From Hypericum androsaemum (taxonomy: Eukaryota > Streptophyta > Magnoliopsida > Malpighiales > Hypericaceae), in assembly GCA_963995505.1 (NCBI GenBank), contig OZ023197.1, positions 10,529,827 to 10,593,826 on the forward strand: a stretch of DNA of 64,000 nt, written 5' to 3'. Below the pieces are notes generated by a model. That model was given only the letters and a program-made list of their open reading frames with translations, did not search any database and was not told the origin of the DNA. A program made the position numbers and the translations under genes. This document shows, piece by piece, positions 35,949 through 48,027 of this stretch (positions within the stretch are counted from its first letter, which is position 1; each line of letters opens with the position of its first letter).

Positions 35949-37386
35949 GGGAAAAGTCCACTTAAGTACCCTGTGGTATCACCGATTATCACTTGAGTAC
36001 CCTGTGGTTTAAAATCGATAGAACCGGTCCGACTTTTTTCAATTTTTATCACTTAGGTCCACTCAAGTCCGGTTCGGAATTTTTTTGCAAAACGCGTCGT
36101 TTTGACGCTTATGTGGACTGCCACGTCGTAGTGATCCGGATTAGTCATTGCTGACATGGCGATGGGTAGGGAAAAATCTACTTAAGTACCCTGCGGTATC
36201 ACCGATTATCACTTGAGTACCCTGTGGTTTAAAATCGATAGAACCGGTCCGACTTTTTCTAATTTTTATCACTTAGGTCCACTCAAGTCCGGTTCAGGAT
36301 TTTTTTGCAAAATGCGTCGTTTTGACGCTTATGTGGACTGCCACGTGGTAGTGACCCGGATTAGTCATTGTTGACATGGCGATGGGTAAATTATCAAATT
36401 AGTACCAAATTAATTTATTATTTTTCAAAAAAATCCTTATCCTCCCATCTCTCTTTCTCTCTCTTTTTCTCGGGTCCGCCCCCGACCCGAGCCCCCTCCC
36501 TGCCTCTTCCTCCCTCTCCTCCTCCTCCTTCCACGCCCTAGCCCTCCAGCACTCCCTTCCCCAGGAACGCCTCCACGTCAGCCGCCCAGCCTCTGCCCCC
36601 GCACCACCGCGGTCACCACCACGCTTCGGGACTCCCGCGCGGGAACCACCTGGAAGCGAAGGCGCGGGGAGTGGAACATCGACTTGATGGACTTCTTGGG
36701 GGAAGAAAATGTGGGTGACGGCAGAGAGGGGTTGATGGCGGGGAGGAGTTGGCACTCGACCTCGCCGGGGAGGGGGACGGGGCGGGGGGCTGTACGGAGG
36801 GGACGGGTTGGATTCCAATTTTGTTGTTAGGTTGAAGATGGAAAAAATGGGGAGATTGAAGAACATGAATGGAAGAAGAGAGAGAAAGAGAGATGGGAGG
36901 ATAAGGATTTTTTTGAAAAATAATAAATTAATTTAGTACTAATTTGATAATTTACCCATCGCCATGTCAGCAATGACTAATCCGGGTCACTACGACGTGG
37001 CAGTCCACATGAGCGTCAAAACGACGCATTTTGCAAAAAAATCCCGAACTGGACTTGAGTGGACCTAAGTGATAAAAATTGAAAAAAGTTGGACCGGTTC
37101 TATCGATTTTAAACCACAGGGTACTCAAGTGATAATCGGTGATACCACAGGGTACTTAAGTGAACTTTTCCATCGCCATGTCAGCAATGACTAATCCGGG
37201 TCACTACGACGTGGCAGTCCACATAAGCGTCAAAACGACGCGTTTTGCAAAAAAATCTCGAACCGGACTTGAGTGGACCTAAGTGATAAAAATTGGAAAA
37301 AGTTGGACCGGTTCTATCGATTTTAAACCACAGGGTACTCAAGTGATAATCGGTAATACCACAGGGTACTTAAGTGGACTTTTCCC
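35949..37386. mobile_element. Mutator-like element with doubled terminal inverted repeats and GC-rich cargo
   Basis: Starts GGGAAAAGTCCACTTAAG and ends with its complement. The 9-base target duplication TTTATATTC is perfect on both sides (35940-35948, 37387-37395). Each arm (about 35949-36430 and 36890-37386) consists of two tandem copies of a roughly 230-base terminal unit, the inner copy starting AGGGAAAAATCTACTTAAG or a related word. The interior (36460-36840) is strongly GC-rich, unlike the arms. It has an open minus-strand frame (36866-36399) rich in Pro/Arg/Gly with no recognisable domain. No transposase is present, so this is a non-autonomous, Pack-MULE-like element. It sits in intron 2 of helicase copy B. 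Confidence 0.88.
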
Positions 37387-37423
37387 TTTATATTCTGATT
37401 ACATCCACAGTCCATCAATGAAC

Positions 37424-37886
37424 CATGGTTTTAAAAAACGACCCGGAGGTCGACCCGGGATTTCTCCCGTCCTTCGGGTCGGCCAGTCGGACCGGGCGAA
37501 CCATCGGTTGGACCAAAATTTTTATTTTTTTATTTTTAAATAATATATATATGTAGGTTAAAAAATACTTATTTTCTATACAAAAAAAGTAGACTTAATT
37601 TTTTATCTCTCCACTCTATAAATCTACTTTTATTTATTTATTTATTACTGTATAAATTTGTCAAATCAATTTTTTTCTTCGAAAACCGCAAAAAAAGTCA
37701 ATTTTGCCCATTTTTGTACTAATCGGGTTCGACCGGTCATGATGGACCTCAAAATCGGCCGGTCTGACCGGATTTAGTCCGGTTAGTACAGACCCCAGTC
37801 AAAAGCCTAAAAACGACCCGGTCTTATGTCCATTTTACGGTCTAACCGGTCGAACCACCGGTCAGACCACATTTTTTAAAACCATG
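37424..37886. mobile_element. hAT-like MITE, copy 1
   Basis: A 463-base element begins CATGGTTTTAAAAAACGACC and ends TTTTTTAAAACCATG. The 8-base flanks CAATGAAC and CAACGAAC (37416-37423, 37887-37894) differ at one base. The interior is AT-rich with subterminal GACCGG/CCGGTC words. No coding capacity. Eight-base duplications fit hAT elements. Confidence 0.8.
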
Positions 37887-38559
37887 CAACGAACACCACA
37901 AAATGTGGGATACAAATAAAATAGGTAAACACACTACTCCACAGAAAAAAGAGAGACCAAAAATTAACAACAGAAGCGGAAAAAAACACCTGCAAACAAT
38001 CCACACGCGACAAGTTATACCTCGTACATGAGGCAAACCACTTCAGCATTGTCCCGTGCAGGATCATACCCGTACTTCAACCGCGCATTGACCTCCTTCA
38101 AGTACACCGTCACACGCTCCTCATCAAGGCCACGCATCAACTCGAGGAACAGGCCAATGGAAGCCGCCTCAAACTTGGTCAAGTACGTCTCCAACGCCTG
38201 GTGGTGCTGCGAGACGCACTGCACGCACCGCCGCATCTCCCTCGACAGCCTCGCCCACAGTGCTTGTGGTAGTTGTAGAACGTCTCGAGTAGCGGGGAGG
38301 CTCGTCAAGTAGTTACAAGAATCCAAGAACCTGTCGTTTTCCAATCCAAACAAAGTCCGACATTAGAGTGTTTACTTTCTAAGTAAAGCTATGAGCGGCG
38401 GATAGGGCAGAGAGAGAGAAGGGACCATTTCTCTTTGAGGTGGTGAAGACGGCGTCGTTTCGCGGGGTCGTCCGATTCGGCGTCGTCTTCTTCCTCGTCT
38501 TCGATTCCTCTCCACCTGTCGAGCAACTCACTCCTCAATGCGATCCCTTTCGCCACCAT

Positions 38560-40710
38560 TTCTACTCTCGATTCGTCCAATTTTCCGTTCTACGATGGAA
38601 GGTTGAAGGTCGGGTTTTTTTTTTCTTGTTCTTAGGATGCTTCTCTTCTTACGGAAGAGAGAGAGGCGGGGAAGTAGTCAAGTAGGAGAGGAAGTGACTC
38701 CGGATCCGCCGCGCACAATCGAACCGGCAAAATTTTAATTTCTTTCTGAAAGGACCAAGACAAGAATTTTCCAAACGACGTCAACTTATGATGATCGGTC
38801 CGGTCTGGCCGATTGAAACGGACCACACCCTAAAAATAGGGTAAATTACGTTCAGGTTCGTCGGGTTTAGTTAAAAAGACAATGCATTTCATGTTTTTCA
38901 AAATGCATATTAGTCATCTTTGTAATTTAGTTTTATTATACTGCTGAGTCTCTAACTAACGTTTGCGATCAATTTTATCACAAAAATTACTTAAATATCT
39001 TTTAAAAAATTTCTCTCACTTCTTTATTGTCCACCACGGTTGGGTCATCCCTTCGCTTGGTCAAAGGAGCAACTCAAAGGGCTACAAAAAGATAAAGACA
39101 TAATTTTACTGTTTACAATTTTGAATTTCACGTCTCCAAACTCGATTAAAAAAATAGTCAAAATTGGATCAGAAGTCCAGACAATTTGGAAACTACAATG
39201 GTTGGTGGTTCTCGTGGCGGATAAAAAGACGAAGAGTTCACCGCGTAGAGCTCGACAAATGTTGCCAAATCAATTATCGTGAACACCAAATTATGGCTCA
39301 ACATAACTGTTATTGTGCGCAGGTGTGCAAAAATAGAACAAGCCTGCAGGGATGCAGCAGAGATGCAGACAAAACCACAACGGCGAGAAATGTTCATTGG
39401 TTGGGAACGCCCTCCAATGGGATGGGTCAAGCTGAACACAGACGAAGCGATGAGGGGGGGTCGAATGGAAGAGCAACGGCTGGGGGACTCATCAGAGATA
39501 GCAGGGGACAGTGGCTGGCTGGATTCACGAGTAACCTGGGAAATTGCAGTAGTGTCATAGTGGAGATCTGGGGGGCAGTCTGTAGGCTTGAACTGGCATG
39601 AAATTTAGGCCTACAGAATGTGATCCTAGAAATCGACTCCAAATTGGTGGTAGAGACGATTAATTCACCGAGGAAGGACACTGAGCACCCGCTAGTGGTT
39701 CAGATTAGAGATTTACTATCACAAGATTGGAGGAACAATGCGCACTGTCCCCACCTGTCTCTTGATCAACCGCCGCAGGGAGTGAAATGGGAATGGAAGG
39801 TGAAGATAACTCACACCTACCGGGAGGCCAATTCAGGCACCGATTGGCTGGCAAACTATGGAATGTTGTAATTAGAGACCCAAATGAGGGGACTAGTGTG
39901 GATCCCCACAGGACCTCTGATGTTATTAGCGAGATCATTGTCCCTAAAAGTATAGGTATTAGTGACGGTGCAAGGCCATCTTTTGCGATACATCAAACGT
40001 CAAGGGAGGGGTTTCTCTCCCGAGGTACTCTTTTCCTATCACGGATTTTTTTTCCCTGGTTTTTTCGTGGTAGGGTTTTGACGAGGCCGACGGTCGCAAA
40101 CTCACAAGTGGCCGAGAGGGAGTCTTGCACTAAGTAGGATGTATTTGACCTTTATTCTTAATATATAGGAGTTTTTTGCCCCTCCATTCCCACCCAAAAA
40201 AAATTATGGCTCAACAATGGAAGTGAGACTATTCTCAAAACAAAAAACAATGGAAGTGAGACTGGGCCCGAATAACGATTTTCCCTCCAATACCCAATTT
40301 GCCGAAGCCCAACATCCGACAGACCCCATGTTTTGCATGTAATCCCCGTGGCCCAGGCACCAGGTAACTCGCCCAATATGTTCACCAGTACCGCACCGAT
40401 TACGGGTCCCCCTCGATCACTGTTCCTCCATCAATACATCGTTCCATTTCGCTACCCCACAACACCTACTGATGTAAATTCGTGTAGATGGTTTTCGAAA
40501 AATGGCAACACTATTCCAATAAATTTTCAAATTGATTTATTTTCAAAGGTTTGAATTCTTCATAATTAAATTCATACATTTCATATACATTGTTGCCCTA
40601 TAGCAATTGTACTGCTCTTTTACTTGGACGGGCATGCGTTTACTCGAATAAAGTTGGTCGGCTACTATTTATTAAAAGTTACGATGTGTGTTTTTTCATT
40701 TAGGTGGATT
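38560..40710 (-). other. Upstream flank of helicase copy B
   Basis: Matches 16430-17785 upstream of copy A with many small differences, and is interrupted by the LINE at 39304-40200. The E2F/site II/telo-box cluster of copy A is deleted here (the sequence jumps from GAAGGTCGG into a T-run near 38610). From 40560 the match runs through ACTTGGACGGGCATG to the end of homology near 40710. Confidence 0.7.
39304..40200 (+). mobile_element. 5'-truncated L1-type LINE (RNase H end)
   Basis: Perfect 16-base target duplication AAATTATGGCTCAACA on both sides (39288-39303, 40201-40216) and an A-run at 40196-40200. The plus strand encodes the RVT_3-type RNase H found at the C-terminus of plant LINE ORF2: GWVKLNTDEAM (about 39420), then after a frame change GGLIRDSRGQWLAGF, VEIWGAV, LEIDSKLVVETI and HTYREANSGTDWLAN. 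An in-frame TGA near 39599 and frame changes make it inactive. The 3' untranslated part runs from about 39870 to the tail. Confidence 0.9.
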
Positions 40711-41014
40711 ACGATGTGTATATTTATGAGTTCTCATACCTAATTCTATGGGGTTATTCCCATAAAAAGATTGAGCGTGTTATTCTTTTATATAGGTAGA
40801 TTCAGCAGGATATTACTTGACATCGCGTCGTCATGTACAATAAAAAGGTCTTACGAGAACTCATTTGATGGTCCAAAGCTCTTGTATTGGTTCTGGCTGA
40901 TAGGTTTGAACATTGGGAATCTACCAAATTTTTCTACCGAATAATGAGTCAGATTTCGTTAAGTTCAGCATTCCGTCGAATTTACTAAAAATGTTGGCTA
41001 AACCCATAACTCAT

Positions 41015-41187
41015 TGCTTCCAATCGCAGGACATCATCCTATTCCTGGGCTCACTTGTCCGTTGTTAAGATAGAGTTTACTTTTTGATTGGTTGTGTATT
41101 ATGTAGTTGCTTCCTAGGCGACTACCCGGTTTACAATCTGTACTGGAGCCAATTTTAAAAGAGTAATAAAAATTTACCTTCAAAAAA
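41015..41187 (+). mobile_element. Short LINE 3' tail insertion
   Basis: 173 bases flanked by the perfect 14-base duplication AACCCATAACTCAT (41001-41014, 41188-41201), ending AATAAAAATTTACCTTC plus an A-run, as in plant L1 tails. It is too short to encode anything. Confidence 0.8.
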
Positions 41188-41201
41188 AACCCATAACTCA
41201 T

Positions 41202-41677
41202 CAATATAAGATGAAAGTAATAGTAGAATCTCAAAGCAGGCAACAAATTCTGACTCCATCATTACAAAAATAGCTCCAATAAAACACAAATTCTCGTATA
41301 CAGTTAGCTAGGCAAATTATATTTTACTTTAGTACTTGGGTTTTCTCTGAATTTTGATCAAAGACCGGCAACATTCATTAAAATTTTACTAAATACCAAA
41401 ATTTACCAAAATCCTCAAAAAACCTCTTCTTGATTAAAACCCAATTACTAATTTCCCGGTTATCAAAATTTATCGAATTTATCTCTCATTTGTTTTATTT
41501 TTTGAGGTAAAATTGCTTTATTAATATTAATATAGTAGTAATAGTATTTACACCCTAGATGGACCCTCTGGATATTGGGTGGTGACTCTTATTGTACAGG
41601 GTTGCAGTCGATGACTCACTAAAAATTCTATCGGCGTAACATTCATGAGCATGACAAGAACCGCTCCTAAAATAGGG
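41202..41677. other. AT-rich gap
   Basis: No gene. Contains short words such as ACCAAAATTTACCAAAATCC that resemble the relic repeat at about 57190-57360. Confidence 0.5.
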
Positions 41678-41685
41678 GGTGGTAT

Positions 41686-42120
41686 CATGGTTTTAAAAAA
41701 CGACCCAGAGGCCGACCCGGGATTTCTCCCGTCCTCCGGGTCGGCCGGTCGGACCAAAATTTTTTATTTTTAAATAATTTAAATTATATATATATATATG
41801 TATGTTAAAATATACTTATTTTTCATTAAAAAAAAGTAGACTTAATTTTTTATCTCTCCACTCTATAAATCTACTTTATTTATTTATTTATTACTTTATA
41901 AATTTGTCAAATCAATTTTCTTCCTCGAAAACCACAAAAAAAGTCAATTTCGCCCAATTTTGTACTAACCAGGTTCGACCGGTCAAGATGGACCTCAAAA
42001 TTGGCCGGTCCGACCAGATTTGGTCCGATTAGTACAAACCCCGGTCAAAAGCCTAAAAACGACCCGGTCTTGTGCCCGTTTCGCGATCCAATCGGTCCGA
42101 CCGTATTTTTTAAAACCATA
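41686..42120. mobile_element. hAT-like MITE, copy 2
   Basis: Same family as 37424-37886: begins CATGGTTTTAAAAAACGACC and ends TTTTTTAAAACCATA. The 8-base flanks GGTGGTAT and GGTAGTAT (41678-41685, 42121-42128) differ at one base. The two copies are clearly alignable throughout, including the pyrimidine block near 37590/41855. Confidence 0.8.
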
Positions 42121-45100
42121 GGTAGTATTAGCGAATTCCGGATATCGTAACTTTCACACACACAAAAACAAGAATGATGAAGTCTGTGTTATTGCATTCG
42201 TATCCGCAATAACTGTACCGTAAATAAAATCCAGCAAAACTTCAACAAAAAACGCACACAAAGGAGACCCAGATAGAATAATATATATAATCCCTCTCTC
42301 TAAGAGATTCCTTCTTCCTCCCATGGAGGAATTGTATAATTGTGCTTTAAACTCCTCCAATGTTGGTTTATACCAATCATCAAGCCTGGGAGGCTTAAAC
42401 CTTTTAGCTCCAGACTCCTGTCCCAGTATTCCATGTGTATTTGCAACAGGACTTTTAAGCCGAATAAGCTGTCTTTTAGGCGCAAGAATAACGAACTTTA
42501 CCACATTAACCTGCTTCTTTGCTGATTTTTCTGTTGAATCAAATGGAACTTCATCGATATCACGCACTAGCTCCTTAATACAGAATCACTCTTGTTCTGT
42601 ACAGCAGTTATACAAGTTCTTTCACCTTTGGAATTGGCGAAGTTATCGGAGGAACTTTTACTTATTTCCGAGCTCTCTGATGTACGAGAATTGCCTACAT
42701 GTGATTTTCCATCCTTTTTCCCCTTTTCCTTTTCACTTACAATACTGAGATGCAAAGGTGCTTTCTCACTTAATTTTTCAGACTTTGACCTCGTCAATTT
42801 AGGGCCAGATGACACATCTCTTTGCTGGAAGTTATCGTCCAGATTCCTTATAGGACCAGCCGTACAGTCCTCCTCCTTCAACTCACTAGCAATGCTTGGA
42901 ATCGTCTCCACTGGACCATCAGCTTGTGAAGAGCATTTTCCAGGAGTAGGGACTCTCTCAATATCCCTCAAAATATTTCCAGATTCAGAGGCAGATTCAA
43001 ATGCCTTAGCGGGTGTCATCTAGTTTGGAGCATCATCATCAGAAAGATCTATGAAATTGCTTTTATGACCTAGATTTCGGATCCATCTTGAATCAATGCC
43101 GTGCACATCCTTGTCCACTTTGGAAGCAGGCTGCAATTTCGTTGATGGATGCCCTTTTGCCGAAGACAAACTTTTTGATGCTGAAGCTTCGAGTAAATGC
43201 GCAGTAGAAGAAACCTCTTCGGATAATGAAACACGAAGACTTGACACTTCTTTTGCCAACTTTTCAATATCTATACTGTCTGCAATAAGGTAAACTTTGA
43301 CGCATTACTATGTGCTTAAATCTGTAGCGTGCAGCAATCTTCACAATTCTAAATGTTACCGAGGATTTGTAGCAAAAGCCTTGATGTTTGAAGCAGTAAC
43401 ATGACCACCACATCCTCTGAGCAGATTCAACAGAGAAGTTACTGTTTGTTTCCAGTAGACAACTACAACTTTCTGTGAAGACTTTCCCCAGTCCAAGAGA
43501 TCATGAAGCCAGATAAAATCATTAGCCTCCTTCAACCTCTTGATGGTGGTCCCTGAATGCCTTAGGAAGTGATGAGCAAAGTATCCCAAAGGCAACAGGG
43601 AGGATCTCAAGTAGTCGGACGCAAGTCATATGAAACATTGTGAAAACATATATCAGAGCCACCAAATAAAACTTATATCCCAGACAAAATCCTCTTCCAA
43701 TATTGAAGTATACGTGAGTTGCAAAAAGAGGTTAACAGCACAAGCAAAGCACCAGCAAACGAGAAAACCAAAATGCACTTGGCCAGCTTTAAAACCAAAT
43801 GCACATAAACAACTTTCCACAGCCAATACCATCAAAACACTGATTTACAAAGATTCAGAGAGTGACACATTGGAAGGCCATCGTAATACCTGACAAAGAC
43901 TATAATCAATAAATGCCTTCCCTTCCACCAAACACTTCTTAATAGAGGGCCATGCTGTTTCTGACAGCAAGGAGCGAAAACTTTCTTGAGCTTGTAGGTC
44001 AATGTTTGATGAATGTCCAACATTGCTCGCAGGCAAGGGATTGACAACCGGTTCAATCAGAAATCCAAATCCACCTTGTGAAGAGTACTTAGAGGAATTT
44101 TTTCCCACAGAATCTTGGCCAATTGATTCTTCTTTAAGCAGCTTGCATATAACAAAGAAAAAATGCTGCAGATTGTGAAACTTGGAAACAACCGAATCCA
44201 TTTGAACCTGTACATAGCATATTCCAGAGGGTAAATGAACAGTCAACTTCAGCGCCAGGTGATTAAATACAGCGACTATTCTTCCAAAAGGAAACTGATA
44301 AGATGGTCTGCCTTCGTGTCCACACAATAGGTTACAGAGGTCTAATTCAGACCATCTATAAAAGATTGTCCCACGCACTTGCAGCAAAAATATAACCACA
44401 AGCACAGATGTGTGCAGGGATCAGATGGCATTCAGCCAACGCAGAAGCAGATATACAATTTATCCAGGATTTATCAAGCATTCAAGCCTAAACCTTAATT
44501 ATGCTGTTAGTCCCAGAGTTAGGTTTGCAGTCAGTACGCTCGAATTTCTGCAGGTTCAGTCAATTTATGTAATTTCTAATTCAAGATGATGCATATAAAT
44601 TTTATTTTGAAAAGTCATCCCAACTATATAAAGCAGCTTATCATAAGTTTCCAAGTGATATCCATTTTCAATAGTTTTTTATTCAAAAGAGGAAAATAGA
44701 ATAGCCACAAGTAAATAGTTGGAATAAAGAGCACATTGCACCTTGCACTTGTTCATAAAGAAGAATAACAACCTTCTACTCAAAATTGAGTCATTTATTA
44801 CTCTATATTTTCCAAATTGTAACAAATAACAACCTCCCATCAATTTTTTAGTTACAGGTGACACATTATCGTTGTAGCTGGTGTCCATGTTAGCATGAAT
44901 ATGCCACATCATCTGGTTGACTTATCATTTGATAAGTTGACTTGACATTAGTTATGTCTAAATAATTATCACAATCAGGAAAAGAAAATCCAAAAACAAT
45001 TAAAAATTGAAATAATCCAAATAATTGGAGGGAAAAAAAAGCAAACAATTCTAATAATTGAAAAAAAATACAAAAGAAATTAGAAAGAATTCCGCCCTCC

Positions 45101-47816
45101 CTTTCTTTATTTCCTCTCTCAATTTCTCCACATAACCCAAAAGACACTTTCGTCTCTACCCTCTTTCCAACTGAACAAGTTTGAAAAACTGAGTCACCCT
45201 GTAAATTCCCAAGGCGGTTCAAGCTGGAGATCAACAACCTTATAGTCCCTCCCATTGGATTATTGAACAGAACACTATGTTTTGTTAGGTTACCGAAGTT
45301 TAGTTAATTCTCAAGGAGCTTTAACAAAGTTTACTTTGTTCACTCTGTTTCTATTTTAAAAAATTGTAGTGTTTTGTCATTCAATTTTCAGATTGTTTCC
45401 TTTTTAAATGTTATTGAATCCAGTATTCCGGATCAATTTGTGAGTAGGAAATTTTGTTGTCGAGAATTAGGGGCTTATAAACCTAAACTTGCATAGAGAC
45501 CAGCACATAAAACAGAATATGCTTTCTTGCCTTACAAAAACATAGTTAAGCGACTATCACACACCCAGAAAAAGAGAGAGCAACATCAGATTACTGCTGG
45601 CATTAAATTATATTCGGTACTTACCAAATCCAAAGCATGTCTCAGCCCAGAAAAGGTGGCTGACAGAGAATAATCGGAGCAAAGAAACTTCAAACCAGAA
45701 GCCAGACCCCGTGTGTTTGAAACTTGTTCTAAAATACACTTCCCAAACTGCCTAACATTCTGCATCAAGTCAGAGAAAATTATTCAGCCACGATAATGTC
45801 TGTACACACAAATAGAGTGACAAAATAGAGAGAAAGAGAGAGAGGAGAGAGTTTTAGACGAAGGTCAAATTCTAAAATAAGATATGTAAGAGATCACTTT
45901 GATATTCTTACATCATTGGAATCCAGAAGCGAAAGGATCACACTCTCAGCCATACTTGGTTCCCAGGTCCACTGCTTTGGAAGCTCGCCTTGCCCAATTT
46001 GAACTAGAAAATATTCAGTCAGCCTGCGGAAGCATCCACAAAGTTCAGAAGTGATTTATAGATGGCATTCGATATCGTAATCCAGCAGAACAGAGGGAGA
46101 GAGGCAAACGGTAGATCAAGGTTTCTGCACTCGTTTAAGAGATTCTGAACGTTTTTAATAATAGTGTTAACTGCCGAGGAGTTATTCAAGAACCGCTAAA
46201 AAGTACCCGAGATGGTAATGAAAATAGGGATTTAGGATGTAAAAGTTGGGGCAATATTTTAAATATGGGTTTTTTGAAAAATAATTAAAAGTTCCTTTGA
46301 GGGTCTTTTGGTCATTTGATTACTATTCCAGCATCATCTTGTTCATTGGAGAAAAACATAAAGCTTTTCAGTGTTTTCCATAACTCGGGTACTTTCTGCA
46401 GTTGATGAATAACACAAGGTCTTATGTGCAACTAACCCTTGATAATATTCAGAAGGCCAGAGCAAAACAAAGAGGAAGAGAGTAAAACCTGTTGAATGTC
46501 CTGATTAAAGAAAGATGAGCCATTGACACTTTGATTGAATTCTTAGACTCCTTCCCACCTCCTCCATCATCAGAACCAGTAGGAACCTTCCACCCAAAAG
46601 ATGTTGAGATTTCTGTAGCGGAAGATGAAAGCCAGGTTCCAACAGCAATAGCCATTTCTGCACTGTTTTCAGGTTCAACCAAAACTAAGCGAGAACGTGC
46701 CCAGAAAACTGCATTAAAGAATGATACAGGAAGGGCTGATGGAACTGTGTCTACGAGGAAATCAATCCACAACATGGGGATGCACATCCAATTTTTGCAC
46801 TCTTGAGAAGTAACTTTACTTTGGGTAAGAAATTCCATCCAACAACTATTATCCTTCTCTTCAACAATCAACGAAGATGAAAGCCCATCATTATCATCCG
46901 CGTCATCGTCATTCAGATGAATGGGCATGCTTCTATCACCAGGAATGCCATTGTTCAACAAATATGTTACTAGAGCAGTAGCATCAGAAACGACGATGGT
47001 CTGTATCAGATCAATTGCAGGTTGACGAAGAGAACTATGATGCGAAGAATCTTTCAAAGAGGCCACTAGTGTAGGACCCCTGGACAAAGAACCGTTGGAA
47101 ATTAGTGACACATGGCAGAGGAACAACAAAAACAATTCACACTACATCGATGAAGCCAGGCATTTGGAAAATAATAACTCAAGTTGACTGATATTCAGAA
47201 GTTGTGGCACATTATTTATAATGGATAGGACAATAACTAAGACTTTCTGCTGAAAAAACCAAAGTTTATGCATCGATGGACAAAGTCTTCCATTTTCCTG
47301 GTCATGCATGTCACAAGATTATCCAACATTGCACAAGCAGCACTCTCAAGTCTCATATAGTGCTTCCAAATATCCGTGGCATGCTACCACTTCACTCGCA
47401 CAATTCCGTCAACCAAGTTACCCAAATATTTCATAATTTTTACAACCAGTAATAATGGGAGGAAGATGAAACCAAAAAGACACAAACAAACAAGTCAATT
47501 TATCTCATTAGGAGAAATGGGAACTTGAGCAATCAATCTGAGTGAGTATGTACACGTCTCCGGGCAGTGAATTGTTAAACTACCTATGACTTCTATGCTA
47601 ATTCATGGTGTTGTTCCTATTGCAGGGTCATGTGGTTGCTGCCCTGTACCTGCAGATTCTTCTCCATTTCAAGAACATGAACATGCAGATGAATAAAGCT
47701 GCCCAGTTAGAAGGAGAAGAATTTGCTGATAAGTTTAGTTTAATTTCAACTAGATTGTGCCTTCTTGCTGTTGTCTAGTCCTAGTTACTTTCCTCTCCTA
47801 GTTTGGTACCTTTGGT

Positions 47817-47842
47817 CTGCAAGTTATCATTATAACTTGCAG
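47817..47842. repeat. LTR hairpin 1
   Basis: Perfect 11-base arms, CTGCAAGTTAT and ATAACTTGCAG, around the four-base loop CATT. Repeated in the 3' LTR. Confidence 0.85.
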
Positions 47843-47895
47843 TAGCTGCTGCCTGTCCAATCAGCCACTTGCCATTACTATATAACAGCTATAAT

Positions 47896-47922
47896 CTGCA
47901 GAGAAGTTCAACTTCTCTGCAG
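47896..47922. repeat. LTR hairpin 2
   Basis: Perfect 13-base arms (CTGCAGAGAAGTT and its complement) around a single C. It ends about 15 bases before the TATA-like box and is repeated in the 3' LTR. Confidence 0.88.
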
Positions 47923-48012
47923 ATCTTTCTCCATTGTATAAATTGCTCTTTTTGAGCCATTAATGAATGTAGTTGAGTTCATTATATTCTTACCTCAATT
48001 CAGAAATTTTCA

Positions 48013-48024
48013 TGGTATCAGAGC
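48013..48024 (+). other. Primer-binding site of the young Copia
   Basis: TGGTATCAGAGC directly after the 5' LTR, complementary to the 3' end of initiator methionine tRNA. The gag-pol ATG follows three bases later. Confidence 0.93.
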
Positions 48025-48027
48025 AAC

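Larger units (their letters stand above)
35664..38559 (-). pseudogene. SEN1-like helicase duplicate B (exons 1-2, 5' fragment)
   Basis: Copy B corresponds to 15267-16720 of copy A and continues into the same upstream flank to about 40710. Its outermost piece, 25985-26058, was separated from 35664 by the Copia insertion. Exon 1 (38559-38426) is open and has one extra Val codon near the start (MVAKGIALR). Exon 2 (38330-38021) is 310 bases instead of 382. It has two deletions, 44 and 28 bases, whose sum (72) restores the frame, with the segment between them read out of frame (ATRDVLQLPQ). Splice sites of both exons are intact. No exons beyond 2 remain, and a MULE and a MITE sit in its intron 2. 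The helicase motor is absent. Confidence 0.85.
47573..48012 (+). repeat. 5' LTR of the young Copia
   Basis: Starts TGTTAAACTACC and ends AATTTTCA. Contains a TATA-like TATAAATT at 47937-47944 and two strong hairpins (47817-47842 and 47896-47922) just upstream of it. Confidence 0.95.
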
